Below, piece by piece: positions 12,628-22,741 of a DNA stretch of 64,000 nucleotides. Origin of the DNA: Raffaelea ambrosiae. Lineage: Eukaryota; Ascomycota; Sordariomycetes; Ophiostomatales; Ophiostomataceae. How positions within the stretch are numbered: the stretch's first letter is position 1; every line of letters begins with the position of its first letter. The position numbers and the translations under genes are program-made. The notes beneath the pieces were generated by a model. The model was given only the letters and a program-made list of their open reading frames with translations. It ran no database searches and had not been told where the DNA came from. The stretch spans positions 3,302,857-3,366,856 of the forward strand of contig PCDI01000001.1 of assembly GCA_002778195.1 (NCBI GenBank). The letters run 5' to 3'.

Positions 12628-15289
12628 ATGGATCCCGATCCGGACGAAGAAGCTGCAGCCCTCGTGGGCGACCTGGTGCAAGGTGAGCAAACTCACAAAA
12701 GACAGAACAAAATTGACTGGAGCCTCCCCACTGACATTCTCCCTCCCCCCAGCCGCCCGCGTACCCGCCAAGCGCCGGCCGTTCCCTGTCAAGCCCACCG
12801 TCGAGCGCCTCACCTCGCTGGCCTACGAGCATGGACTGCTGCCCAACACGCTCACCGATCTCGTCGACCTGATCACCACGCCCGGTCACCTCGACCAGGC
12901 CAGCCTCGGCGCTCTCGTGCGCAACCTCTACCCGGCCGGGCCCGCCGTGCCCGACCACGTGGTGCTCGCCATTGTCGGGTGCCTCGGCCAGGGCCAGCTG
13001 AAGCCGTCGCTGCCGGTCCAGGCGATGCTGCTGCGCTGGCTCGTGCTGGTGTACCACGTGCTCGGCAGTCCGACTCTGCTGTCGCGGTCGTACGCGGTGC
13101 TCTTCAATCTGCTCGACACGGCCGGCATCCGGCCGCAGCTGTGCCATCTCCTGGCGCTGATTACGCGGCGCAAGCACGTGCGGCCTTTCCGGATACAAGC
13201 CATGTAGGGGGAAACCATAAGGATACACCAATACACAGATACCAAACCAACAAAATGCACTAACACACCCCTCTCAGACTCAACCTGTCACGGCAGACTG
13301 GACACGACCCACACCTGGTCGGTCTTCTGCGCGTGTTCAAGAACTACTACCCCGAGGTGATCGTGGGCGAGGCCACCCGGGGAAGGGCGTCGCCATTCAA
13401 GGCAAGTCGGGACTAGTGGCAGAAGGCAGAAGGCAAAAAAAAAAAAAAGAGAGAGGCACTCTGAGACTGTCTGGTCGGCTGTCGGCTGTTGTTTTGCTAA
13501 CAAACATTCTACAGCACCCTGACCCGCAGTGGAGGGCCCGTCTGGACGAGTGCAGGCTGTCTCGACGACAAGGCAATGCAGAAGGCGGTGGCGTTCTCGC
13601 ACAGGAGCCTGCAAACGGCTTCCGCGTTCGTCCAGATGCCCAGTTTGGGCGGCGAACGAACAATGGCGGCAATTTCAGCATCCCCCCCGTGCGCACGTCC
13701 CACGCCCAGGAAGAGTCTGTGACGCTCGAGGAGATTGACAGCGCGGAGGGGCTGGTGCAAAACCTAGAGAAGATCGAGCTGCCCAGCCAGCTGGTGGCCG
13801 TGCTGGCCGACCCGCTGCTCCAGAAGCTGCTCATGCTTCGTCCGGCCGACGAGGCGTTCCGGCGGGTAGACAACTGGATGGAGGCATGCATTGCCAGTGC
13901 AGCCAGTGGGGACGCGAAAGACAGCGAGCTCATGGACCTTGTCGAAGTTGTCCATGACTACATTGCAAGCACAAAGGTGAGTGGCGGCTTTCATTTCCCC
14001 ACAAATCGCTGTCACCTTGATCGTACCTTTGCTCACCATCGTTTCTTGATGGCCCCTGGAAAAGACTTTCCCTCCGGTATTACTTCGTTTCTTTCATGAA
14101 ATCATCTCCTCTTGGAATGGGAAAGACAAGAAGGATCTTGTTTTGGAGGGCCTTTCTTACGTGGCTGTGCCCGATTTCAAAGGTAAGAGTTTGCTGCAGT
14201 TCAGGCTTCTTCTCCCATTTTTGGCCGCGCCCAAACACGCTCACACGTTTGAAAAAAAAAGAAACATACAAAACGACCTTCGGTCCTCTCGAAGCGAAAC
14301 TCCTCGACAACTCGCTGGAATCTCAGCTGGACCTGCTCGCTTTCTACAAGCTGGTGCTGCAGCACTGGACCGCCACACTCGGCGCCAATGGAGACACGGA
14401 CGAATCCGCAGCGCAGGCCACGGCTCTGCAGGATTTCATCCAGCATGTCAACGGGCTAGTGCTCGCCGTGCTGCAGAATTCAGTTGTCTCGTCTCCGTCG
14501 TCATCACCAGGCAGCGTGTCCACCATTGCGGCTCTGGCCGTCCTGGACTTTTACGAGGAGGTCACCGCCGTGCTCGCCCTCGGCCGCCGCGGCGGCGTGC
14601 TGCTGGAGAACGTGCAGGAGGTGGTGCCGCCGCCCGAGATGGTCTACACGCTCCACTTTAGCCAGTCGGCGGCGGTGTTGTCGCGGCTCTACGCGGTCCT
14701 CGCGGCCTATAAGAGAGCGCTCGAGGCGGCCATGGCTCGGCGGCCTAACCGGCAGCTGACCAGCCACGAGCGCGGCCGCGTCAACCTGTTCAACGGCTTT
14801 CTCATGGATGTGTGCAACTGCGTGTGGCGGTCGCGGGCGTTCTCGGCCACCGACACCAACGCCCAGGGCTGCCGCATCCCGGCGCCGCTGGTGTCGCAGC
14901 TGGCCAGCTACATGCGCGGCGTGGACCGGGAGCTGGCCCTGACGTCGGCCTTTAGCCTGTCGTACTCGCCGACGCTGTGCCTGTACTCGATCTCGTACCT
15001 GCGCGAGCTGGAAGATGCCGCCATTGAGCAGTCAGAAGGACAAAATGGCGGCGGCGGCGGCTCCAGGGCCGTGCTGCAACGGCGGCACGCAGGGCCGGTC
15101 ACGCAGCACTCGCTCGGCCAGCTGGCGAACAGCGGCGGACTGCATGTGAGCTGGCAAGAATATCGGTCCGGTCTGCTGGTGTACTTGGACAAGCGCAGTC
15201 TGGGAGGCGTGTCCGAGCTGATGTACAATACCATGAAGAATCTAATGAATGCACGGGCAAGCGGGAATTTGGGAAATTTGGGAATATGA
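12628..15289 (+). CDS. Inner kinetochore protein CENP-I / Mis6 / Ctf3
   Basis: Six exons: 12628-12682, 12753-13203, 13278-13401, 13515-13976, 14065-14182 and 14262-15289, giving 745 aa. CENP-I is a helical-repeat subunit of the constitutive centromere-associated network and helps load CENP-A. The match rests on the Mis6-type N-terminal block (residues about 20-230, with YEHGLLP, RNLYPAG and FNLLDTAGIRPQLCHL) and the conserved GHDPHLVGLLRVFKNYYPE and LPSQLVAVLADPLLQKLL blocks. Start ATGGATCCC is in a short first exon. Intron 3 (13402-13514) begins with GC (AAG|GCAAGT) rather than GT; the frame and conserved protein support it. The exon 5 acceptor after GAAAAG is weak but gives the expected KTFPPVLL junction. 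Confidence 0.92.
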
Positions 15290-15695
15290 TTTAGAACCTG
15301 GGTTTTTTTTTGGCTTTTTTCTCAAACCCTTTTTATTTTTACCTTTTTACATATACCAGGCATGTTGGGTGGGACTTTTACAATGGAGTCTGGATTCTTA
15401 CTCACTTGCACGGCACACCCAGAGAGATGGTCTCATTGCGCCCCGCAATGAGCAAAGCACGAGAGGGCGCCACCAAAAACCCCCCCCCTTCAAAAAGCTA
15501 CCGGGACTCCGTCTAAATCCGGCTCCAACTTCTCTTCCCCGGTCCAGCCTGCCAGATAAGCTCGCGTGTGGACTTCAATCTGGACCTGAACGACACAAAC
15601 TCTTTTTGTTTGGTCTCTTCTGCGCCTGCTCTAACAGAAAAAGACAAAAAAGGACAATCACGTTCCATCCAGTCGCGCCCAGAAGCTCAAAAACC
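15290..15695. promoter_or_regulatory. Spacer and probable promoter of CAF16-like gene
   Basis: 406 bases between tandem genes. It is T-rich just after the CENP-I stop and C-rich at 15480-15490. It probably contains the CENP-I 3' UTR and the promoter/leader of the next gene. No specific element is claimed. Confidence 0.4.
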
Positions 15696-16709
15696 ATGGC
15701 GCAGACGACACCCGCTGGAACGGCAGCACCCTCCCCGGGCTCGGCTCCTCCCATGATTGAGGTCGACAACCTCACCTACACCTTCCCCGACTACAGCACC
15801 GGCATCAGCAACATCTCTCTGTCTGTGCCGGCGGGGTCCCGCACCCTCCTCGTCGGCGCCAACGGCGCCGGCAAGACGACTCTCCTGCGCCTGCTGGCCG
15901 GCAAGCGGCTGGCGCCGGCCGGCAGCATCAAGGTCGCCGGCGTCGACCCGTTCTCGCACGGCCTCGAGGGCGTGACCTATCTCGGCCTCGAATGGGTCCT
16001 CAACCCCATTGTCCGGCGCGACATTGGCGTCGACGAGCTCCTCGCGTCGGTCGGCGGCAACGCCTACCCGGCCCGCCGCGACGAGCTGGTCGCCGTGCTC
16101 GACATCGACACCTCCTGGCGCATGCACGCCGTCAGCGACGGCGAGCGCCGCCGCGTCCAGCTCGCCATGGGCCTGCTGCGGCCCTGGACCGTGCTCCTGC
16201 TGGACGAGATCACCGTGGACCTGGACGTCTGGACGCGCGCGCAGTTCCTCGGCTGGCTGCGCCAGGAGTGCGAGCGCCACCCGGACCGCGACTCGGGCCT
16301 GCCGCCGCCCACCGTCGTGTACGCCACCCACATCCTGGACCACCTCGCCGGCTGGCCGACGCACCTGGTGCACATGCACCTGGGCACCGTCCGCGAATGG
16401 GGCCCCGCCGCCGAGTTCCTGTCGGACGCCTACTACCAGCAGCACGTGCAGGCGAATGCGGCGCTGCTGGCGGCCGCGGGCGGGCGGTCGACCGCGAGCA
16501 ACGGGTATGGGCTGCTGGGCGCCTCGGGCAACTCGCGCCTCGGTGACCTGGTGCTCGCGTGGCTGCGGGTGGACCTCAAGGAGCGGGGTCCGCGGAGCCA
16601 GAACCGGCGCGGCCCCGAGGGGCTGACGTACCTGGTGGACGGCATTGGCGGGTACGGCCAAGAGGAGCTGCCCAGCGACGAGGAGCAGGAAGACGAGAAG
16701 AAGAAATGA
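15696..16709 (+). CDS. CAF16-like soluble ABC ATPase (CCR4-associated)
   Basis: Single-exon gene of 337 aa with start context AAACCATGG. It has one ABC nucleotide-binding domain and no membrane segments. Walker A GANGAGKT is at 54-61, a degenerate signature VSDGERRRV at 146-154, Walker B VLLLDEITVDLD at 166-177 and an H-loop YATH at about 209-212. In yeast, Caf16 associates with the Ccr4-Not complex; the domain layout and the DGERRRV signature, in place of LSGGQ, match that group. The C-terminus is acidic and lysine-rich. The frame is open upstream to 15249, but the family length fits the ATG at 15696. An antisense ORF over the same bases is a GC-codon shadow. Confidence 0.92.
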   Translation: MAQTTPAGTAAPSPGSAPPMIEVDNLTYTFPDYSTGISNISLSVPAGSRTLLVGANGAGKTTLLRLLAGKRLAPAGSIKVAGVDPFSHGLEGVTYLGLEWVLNPIVRRDIGVDELLASVGGNAYPARRDELVAVLDIDTSWRMHAVSDGERRRVQLAMGLLRPWTVLLLDEITVDLDVWTRAQFLGWLRQECERHPDRDSGLPPPTVVYATHILDHLAGWPTHLVHMHLGTVREWGPAAEFLSDAYYQQHVQANAALLAAAGGRSTASNGYGLLGASGNSRLGDLVLAWLRVDLKERGPRSQNRRGPEGLTYLVDGIGGYGQEELPSDEEQEDEKKK

Positions 16710-17055
16710 GGGACGGGTGAACAGGGTGTGGCGACGGCTAGGGTGAGACGGTATACACGGGGTCAAGGGGTTTTTGGTTTTTGATATTCAACATGATACC
16801 CACACGAAAAAAGGAGAAGAAAAAAAAAAGCATTCAGCCATGCATGCCACTTGAAAGGATCAGCACGACAACGGAAAGGATATATACGGGACAATATCAG
16901 AACAAGTCTATACTGGGCAACTAGAGCTTCAACGCTAGATATTTCTGCGAAAAAAAAAAAGAAAAAAAAAGTAACACAATGAAGTAGCATATATACAAGG
17001 CAATTTGAACAGAATACATCTCTTTGACTTTTAGAAGTCGTGTCCCCCTCCTCCC
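16710..17055. other. 3' spacer between convergent genes
   Basis: 346 bases between the CAF16-like gene (+) and the SDR gene (-). It contains A-rich tracts at about 16805-16830 and 16950-16970. It probably holds both 3' UTRs; no gene seen. Confidence 0.5.
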
Positions 17056-18194
17056 CTACTCCACGTTCTTGGAGATACCCGGCTGTATCCCCTCGAGAAT
17101 GGCCAGCACCTCGTCGTACACCCGCTTGGCATCTTTGATGCCGGCTTCGGACTGCACATACACGCTTGGCAGCTCAACTAGGCCAGCGTCCATGTAGGTG
17201 CCCTGGGACTCGGTCCCTGCGGCGGCGGCGGCGACCAGGGTGCGGGCGCCCATCTCGGGCGTGCGGCCTATGGCGAGCAAAGCTAGGTGGACGATGGGCT
17301 GGACGAAAATGGGGAGGCTGTGGAAGAGATTGGTGCGGCAGAGGCCCGGATTGATGGCGTTGACGGTGATGGGAATCTTGTGGCTGTCGAGGACCTGGGC
17401 GATGTGGCGGACGAAGAGGAGCTCGAGCAGCTTGGAGACGTTGTAGCGGTCCGAGTTCATCTTTTTGGGGTCCCTGAAGGCCGAGAAGATCTCGGGCAGT
17501 TTTCTCTCGTTGAACGAGGCCTGGGAAGAGTTAGCCACGGGCCAGAGTGTGGTCCGACAAGTGCAGCAGGAAACGAGCGAGCGCAGCGAGGATAGAAAGG
17601 ACAGAAAGGACAAAGCAAAAAGCGAGCGAAGCGAGGACATACAAAGTAGTGGGCATTTGACGAGACAATGGCCAGATGCGGCCGCACATTGTGCTGGACG
17701 GCTGTGCGGCGCAGGAGCGGCAGCAGCGACAGGCCCATGAGACACGTCGACAGCACGTTGACGGTGATGGAGCTCTCGTAGCCGTCGGCGTCGACAAAGT
17801 GGCTGGTGGCAATGCCGGCATTCTCGACGACGGCGTCCAGCCGGTCGAGCTCCTTCTCGGCGCGCTGGCAAAAGGCCTGCACGCTGGCAAACCGGGTCAG
17901 GTCGACATCCCACGCGAGGATCTCGGTCTTGGATCCCCGGGGCAGCGATGCCCGGATGTCCTGGGCGGCGGTCTCGGCTTTCTCGACGGTGCGGCAGCCG
18001 AGGACGACGCGGGCCGCGCCCAGCTGGGCAAAGTGCCGCGCTGCCTCGAGGCCAATGCCGCCGTTGGCGCCGGTGACGATGACGGTCTGGCCGGCAAAGT
18101 AGTCGGCAGCGGGCAGCGGGATGGTGTAGAACTGGCCCCACAGGAAGTGGGCAGCTTGGTGGAAGACCCTGTTGATGGGGTTGGTAGAAGACAT
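17056..18194 (-). CDS. Short-chain dehydrogenase/reductase, retinol-dehydrogenase-like
   Basis: Two exons: 18194-17643 and 17520-17056, giving 338 aa. The intron has donor TTT|GTATGT and acceptor TTCCCAG. A Rossmann fold is shown by TGANGGIG at 41-48, VENAGIA at about 123-129, the catalytic Ser region AIVSSNAHYF at 175-184 and the YxxxK pair Y210/K214 (DRYNVSK). This matches the fungal WWOX/retinol-dehydrogenase-12-like NAD(P)H-dependent oxidoreductases, whose substrate cannot be told from sequence. The late INPGLCRTNLF block is typical of the family. A hydrophobic start (FLWGQFYTIPLP) may anchor it to a membrane. Start context GCCACCATG is good. Confidence 0.9.
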
Positions 18195-18924
18195 GGTGGC
18201 GTGGGAAGCGAGAGGTGCAAAAAAAAACGAAGAACAAGTTGGCGGGTGTGATATTTATTGGTGTCCAGTTCCTAACACAGCAGGAACAAGAGACAACCAC
18301 GCAACTTCTGAAACCCGAAAAGGGTTTGTTCCTTTTGTATGTGCGGGAAGGTGCGACCAGGGCTCTGAACGTGGGGTAAAAAAATAACACGCACGCCGAG
18401 TACACGTACAGACTGCCCACAGCAGACATGACACAGATATGGAAGGAGCCGCGTTTTAGTGTTTAGTGAACTGTGCGCGAGCAGCCCCTCCGCCAAAACC
18501 CCCCAGCTCGCTTCGCTGTCCGGGTGGATTAGCATGTCCGGTATTACACCGACTGGGCCATTTCCCTTCCACGTTGACCAGCCACGGAGGCCGCGGAGGC
18601 CGACACATCTCCATTTGGATGCATATCGAGAAAAACGGGGAACGAATCGAGGAGGAAAGATCTGGGAGTCCGCCACTGCATCTGAAATCTCGGATGTGGA
18701 GGATGCGCCGCGTGCCGAGACGCCGCATACAAGAGGAGACTGCCACGAGGGCCGGGGCTGTGACACTGCAGTGTAGTCGTGATGGTATCCAGTTTGTGAG
18801 GGTGCCACTGATCTGCCATCTCTTTGTTCTCGTTTCTCGTTTCTCGGTTCACCGCTCCTCTTCTCTTCTTGCCTATCTCTCCTTGTTCTTTTTTTTTTTG
18901 GTTTTTGGTTCGCTCTCTTTCCCC
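18195..18924. promoter_or_regulatory. Spacer upstream of SDR gene
   Basis: 730 bases between two minus-strand genes. It should contain the SDR promoter near 18195 and the 3' UTR of the next gene near 18924. ORFs on both strands are short and unrecognised. Confidence 0.4.
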
Positions 18925-19719
18925 TCAAAATGCCCGCAAACGCGATGCCAGAAACTGCATGATCGGCAGCATCTCGCTGCGGTTGCGCGGCATCCCGTTA
19001 TCGTCGTCGCGTGGCCGCGCCCATCGGGCCACCTGCACCGCCGTGAAGCGCTGCCGCAGCAGCTCCACGGTGTCCGGCGCGACCGCCTCGCCGCCGGCTG
19101 CACCGCACACCAGCAGGGGCGTGGCCAGGCGGGCGGTGGCGACGGAGGCCATGCTCACAGCCGAAGGGATGTCCGCCCCAATGGCGACGACGCCTTTGTA
19201 GGGGAGGACTCCAGTCGCTCCCGTCCCGGCGCCCGTCCCGGCGCCCGTCCCGGCCTTGGCGGCCATGGCCAAGGCAAACGTCCCTCCCTGGCCAAAGCCA
19301 AACAGCAGCACGTCGTCAGTCCGCCAGCCGCACGTCTGCACCAGCGTCTCCTGCACGAGCCGGCCGGCCACGAGCCGGAGAGCACGATCAAAGCTTGGAT
19401 CCGGGTCAATTCCGCTCCCGCCGTGCAGCTCCAGGTCGTCGCCCCAGTGAAAGTGTCGGCTGCCGGTGCCGAGCGAACGGAAGGGGACGTCCTCGACGAG
19501 CGCGGGGGGCACCACACTGGTTCCGCGGACGGCAATGGCCAGGACACCAGGCAGGTTCATAGCGCGAGCGAAGCTGGCAAAGGGCGCCTCGGAATCGCCG
19601 AGGCCGTGGAAGAGCAGCATGATGGCGGTTGTGGACGCTGGCGGGTCTGGGAAGTGGAGGGCGACGGTGAGGTCGGGGCCGAGGCCGGCGAAATCGGCCT
19701 CGGTAGGGACACGAGTCAT
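18925..19719 (-). CDS. Acyl-protein-thioesterase-like alpha/beta hydrolase lacking its catalytic triad
   Basis: Single exon, 264 aa, start ATGACTCGT at 19719. The fold matches the phospholipase/carboxylesterase (acyl-protein thioesterase) family: LLFHGLGDSE at 35-44, HFHWGDD at about 89-95 and the nucleophile elbow LFGFGQGG at about 139-146. In active members the elbow is GFSQGG with catalytic Ser; here that position (143) is Gly. The usual late Asp and His are also not found: the Asp loop reads GAAGGEAVAP and the His region reads DDDNGMPRNRSEM. From recall, related Sordariomycete proteins share this, so it is probably a conserved non-catalytic or altered-function branch rather than a mutation here. 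A short Ala-Gly-Thr-Gly repeat lies at about 155-167. Confidence 0.8.
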   Translation of the reverse strand: MTRVPTEADFAGLGPDLTVALHFPDPPASTTAIMLLFHGLGDSEAPFASFARAMNLPGVLAIAVRGTSVVPPALVEDVPFRSLGTGSRHFHWGDDLELHGGSGIDPDPSFDRALRLVAGRLVQETLVQTCGWRTDDVLLFGFGQGGTFALAMAAKAGTGAGTGAGTGATGVLPYKGVVAIGADIPSAVSMASVATARLATPLLVCGAAGGEAVAPDTVELLRQRFTAVQVARWARPRDDDNGMPRNRSEMLPIMQFLASRLRAF

Positions 19720-20488
19720 CGTAGGAGGGCTATGGGGGGTGAAGAATAGATGGTGAAAAAGAAAGAGGGTGTGTGCGAGGGCTGGAAGTGTTGTGAGGTG
19801 AGAGAAATGTCGTTCAATTCCTGTCTGGTAAGCATCGAAGAATAATATGGCCTTTTTTGGTGGGGAACCCTTGATTGGTGGGGGCCGTCAGCTTCAAAGT
19901 CCCCCTGCCCAGCAATCGCACAGAGAGGGTTACACAGCATGATGGAAAGGGAGGCATGCATGTGAGATTGGTGCAGGCCAGTCTGAAACACCACAATGAC
20001 GAACGAGTTTGGCGGAGAGACAGCATTCTGTTATGAATCGTTCTATTCGATCGAAGCAGTTGTGTATCTCATGGCAAAAAATAAAAAGCCAGACTGTGAA
20101 ACAGAAAGCAAACCCAAAAAGTGGGCAGGTACTGATATATATGTACACTGATATTTGCAAGAAACATAAAGCATGGCCAAAACGAGTGTGGGTGTGGGAA
20201 TCAAGATGAGGCAAAAAAAAAAAAAAAGAAAAAAAAAACACAAAAGAGAGGCAGGAGTGTCAGGCTCAAGAAGGGCAGAGGAGAGGCAGGCCACAAAAAA
20301 AAAAATAGAAAACGAATGGGAAATGGAAAATCGCAAATCCAAGAAACAAACACAGTTCCTACATTCTCAAAACGCCATTGTTGGTTTCCTTCATAAAAAA
20401 AAACATCTTGTCCTTCTTCTCTTTGCGTGTAGTCTTGGACGTCGTCTAACATTCTGTCTTAACGTTTGTCGATCGATATTCTCTCTTG
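19720..20488. other. Spacer between two minus-strand genes
   Basis: 769 bases. It contains the promoter side of the hydrolase gene and the 3' side of the LCCL gene. A-rich tracts lie at about 20212-20238 and 20295-20306. No gene recognised. Confidence 0.45.
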
Positions 20489-22741
20489 TTACCGGAACAG
20501 TGCCTCTCCGTCTAGACTTCGGCTCTTCACTCTCGACGGACCCGATGCCATCTGCACCCATTCGCCGTCCGTCGTCCAGGTGCCTGCCTTGGTGTAGTCG
20601 TCACTACGACTGCCCTCCATGTAGCCAAAGCGGAAGTACTCGTTGACCTTGGCGCCAGCCGCGCGGTACCACACAAATTTGTACGGGTCCTGTGGCAGCG
20701 TGCCCTCTGCATCGACCTCGTCAAAGTACGCGCGGTGCCGCTCGACGTCGTTGACCAGGATGCTGATGCCGTCGTAGCGCGGGCCCGGCGGTGGCTGCCA
20801 CGTGAACGTGATGGAGCTGGTGGCGTTGGCCATGACAGACGCCGCTGCCGCAGCCACCGTTGTGGCGACCGCCGTGGCGACCGCCGTGGCCGAGGCGTTG
20901 GCCATCTGGATGGCCGGCTCCAGCAGGATCGGCAGGGGCGTACCCTTGGTGGAGTCGCCCTGCAGAGACGACGGCGTCTCCAGCAGCGAGGCCCAGCCCC
21001 AGCGCGCCACGCCGTTCATGAACATGCCGACCAGCAGGCCTTGGTACAGCAGCGCGGGGCGGGTCTGCATGCTGGTGCCAGGCAGCAGCAGCAGGGCCAG
21101 GATGTAGTGGTGGATGCGCAGGTTGAGCTGCGGTATGGCGATGCAGATCAGCAGGCCGACCACAAAGAGAATGTACACCTTGAGGTATTGGCGCAGGCGA
21201 GCCTCCTGGCGGAAGACCCAGACCTGCGTGACCACGATAAACGACAGGACCACAATGATGATGCTCAGCGCCGCCTTGGCGCCGGGCTGCTGGTTCAGGT
21301 CGTGCGGTGTCAGACGCTGGATGGGGATAGCGTCGAACGTGATGTTGTTGAGAGCGCCGGCCCAGCAGCCGCCCAGCCACAACACTGTCTTCTCGATCTG
21401 CGCGTGCAGGCCGCCCAGCGTGCGCCGCACGCCCATCTTGTCGTAGATGACCCAGCCCGTGAGGGCAGCGGGCAAGAACTTGCCCAGAATGTCCGAGATC
21501 AGGCCGGACGTGGTGGAGTGCGTCGGCGGATCCGAGGCCAGGCCAATGTGCCAGAACAGGCCGGTGAAGATGGCCCAATAAAACGGACCCGTCTCCACCG
21601 TGAACAGCGACAGCACGATCGAGAAGAAGACGGAAATGCCCAGCAGCGGCCAGCGCATGTCTGAGGACGAGCACTGGACGTCCTCGACAAAGCTGAAGGC
21701 CAGCGGGAAGTACGTGTCAAAGGCAATGCTGTTGATGCCGTGGGCCGACGTCGACGCAAACTGCGACTTCCGGCCGACCAGCTGCACTACGCCACAGCCG
21801 CCCGCGGCGTTGTTGACGATGCCCGCATGGATGGCGGCGCCGCAGATGAACGAGTCGCCGCGGTAAAAGGATTCATTGGCGCCCGGGCCCGAGCCGGGCC
21901 CGCCGACAATCAGCTGCCGGTACACAATCTCCTGGGCGCCGACGGCGCGCGGGTTGAGCACCTCGTAGTTCATGCAGCTGGCCGGGCACCGGAAAGCAAA
22001 GCCGCTGCCGTTGAAGGGCCGGCAGTCGCTGCCGTCGAGGCCGCACTGGTTGCCGGCGACCCAGTATGTGTTGCCGCAGCCAATGTCGCTGGGGGTGCCC
22101 CATTCGCCGACCTCGGAGGCGACCAGGCCGTGGCGGTAGACCAGCGCAAACGTCAGCAGCCACAGGCCCAGCCACGCCCAGAAGAGCACGCGGCGCCAGA
22201 GCCGGGATTTCGGCTTCGTCGGCGGCAGAACGTGGTCGAGCAGGCGCAGCGGGGCGTCCTGCACGGCCGGCAGGAAGCCCTGGATCTTGAAGTCGCGGGC
22301 ATCGGGCGGGCCCAGGGACCATTTGGCGGTAGCAGCCCAGAAGCGGCGCACGGGGTACGGCACCCACTTCCAGTGCTTCCAAGCACCCTCGTCCTGCATG
22401 AAGCGCGGTGTTGGCGGCGATTCGTCTTCTTCTTCGAGCTCGGCAAGGTGCCGGACTCGGTCGGCGGCGGCAGCGGCAGCAAAGCCGTCGAGGGGGGCGT
22501 CGGGATGGTCGGGATGGTCGTAGTCGTTGAAGGGAGCGGTTGTGCGTATGCTGCGGCCAAGGCCGGAGGTTCCGTGGCTGTTGTCGTTGCCGTCCAGCAG
22601 ATCGTCGTCAAGGACGTCGAGTTCTTCGCTGGGCTCGGCGGCAATCGTCACGTCGGACGACGACGAGCCGCCGGAGCGGGCGCCGCTGCGCTGGTTCTCG
22701 AGGTCGACGATAGAGTCCTCCAGGTCCTTGATGTCGCTCAT
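20489..22741 (-). CDS. LCCL-domain multi-pass membrane protein
   Basis: Single exon, 750 aa from ATGAGCGAC at 22741. The frame stays open to an ATG at 22846, which would add 35 aa; the internal start is preferred because acidic MSDIKDLEDS-type starts suit this family. Layout: disordered acidic N-terminus (1-110); a conserved WKHWKWVPYPVRRFW segment; a first membrane helix at about 184-203; a non-cytoplasmic LCCL domain at about 215-345, with Cys pairs and the YRGDSFICGAAIHAGI motif; then several membrane helices from about 364 to 600; and a C-terminal soluble domain. Fungal LCCL proteins of this form are widespread and essentially uncharacterised. LCCL domains are secreted-side modules implicated in lipid or ligand binding. 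The Ala/Thr/Val repeat near 635-660 is low complexity. Confidence 0.88.
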   Translation of the reverse strand: MSDIKDLEDSIVDLENQRSGARSGGSSSSDVTIAAEPSEELDVLDDDLLDGNDNSHGTSGLGRSIRTTAPFNDYDHPDHPDAPLDGFAAAAAADRVRHLAELEEEDESPPTPRFMQDEGAWKHWKWVPYPVRRFWAATAKWSLGPPDARDFKIQGFLPAVQDAPLRLLDHVLPPTKPKSRLWRRVLFWAWLGLWLLTFALVYRHGLVASEVGEWGTPSDIGCGNTYWVAGNQCGLDGSDCRPFNGSGFAFRCPASCMNYEVLNPRAVGAQEIVYRQLIVGGPGSGPGANESFYRGDSFICGAAIHAGIVNNAAGGCGVVQLVGRKSQFASTSAHGINSIAFDTYFPLAFSFVEDVQCSSSDMRWPLLGISVFFSIVLSLFTVETGPFYWAIFTGLFWHIGLASDPPTHSTTSGLISDILGKFLPAALTGWVIYDKMGVRRTLGGLHAQIEKTVLWLGGCWAGALNNITFDAIPIQRLTPHDLNQQPGAKAALSIIIVVLSFIVVTQVWVFRQEARLRQYLKVYILFVVGLLICIAIPQLNLRIHHYILALLLLPGTSMQTRPALLYQGLLVGMFMNGVARWGWASLLETPSSLQGDSTKGTPLPILLEPAIQMANASATAVATAVATTVAAAAASVMANATSSITFTWQPPPGPRYDGISILVNDVERHRAYFDEVDAEGTLPQDPYKFVWYRAAGAKVNEYFRFGYMEGSRSDDYTKAGTWTTDGEWVQMASGPSRVKSRSLDGEALFR

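Noticed and set aside
15687..16766. 359-codon minus-strand ORF opposite the CAF16-like gene
   Set aside because: Arg/Val/Ala/Gln-rich translation with no motif; it mirrors GC-rich third positions of the real gene, which has complete ABC motifs.
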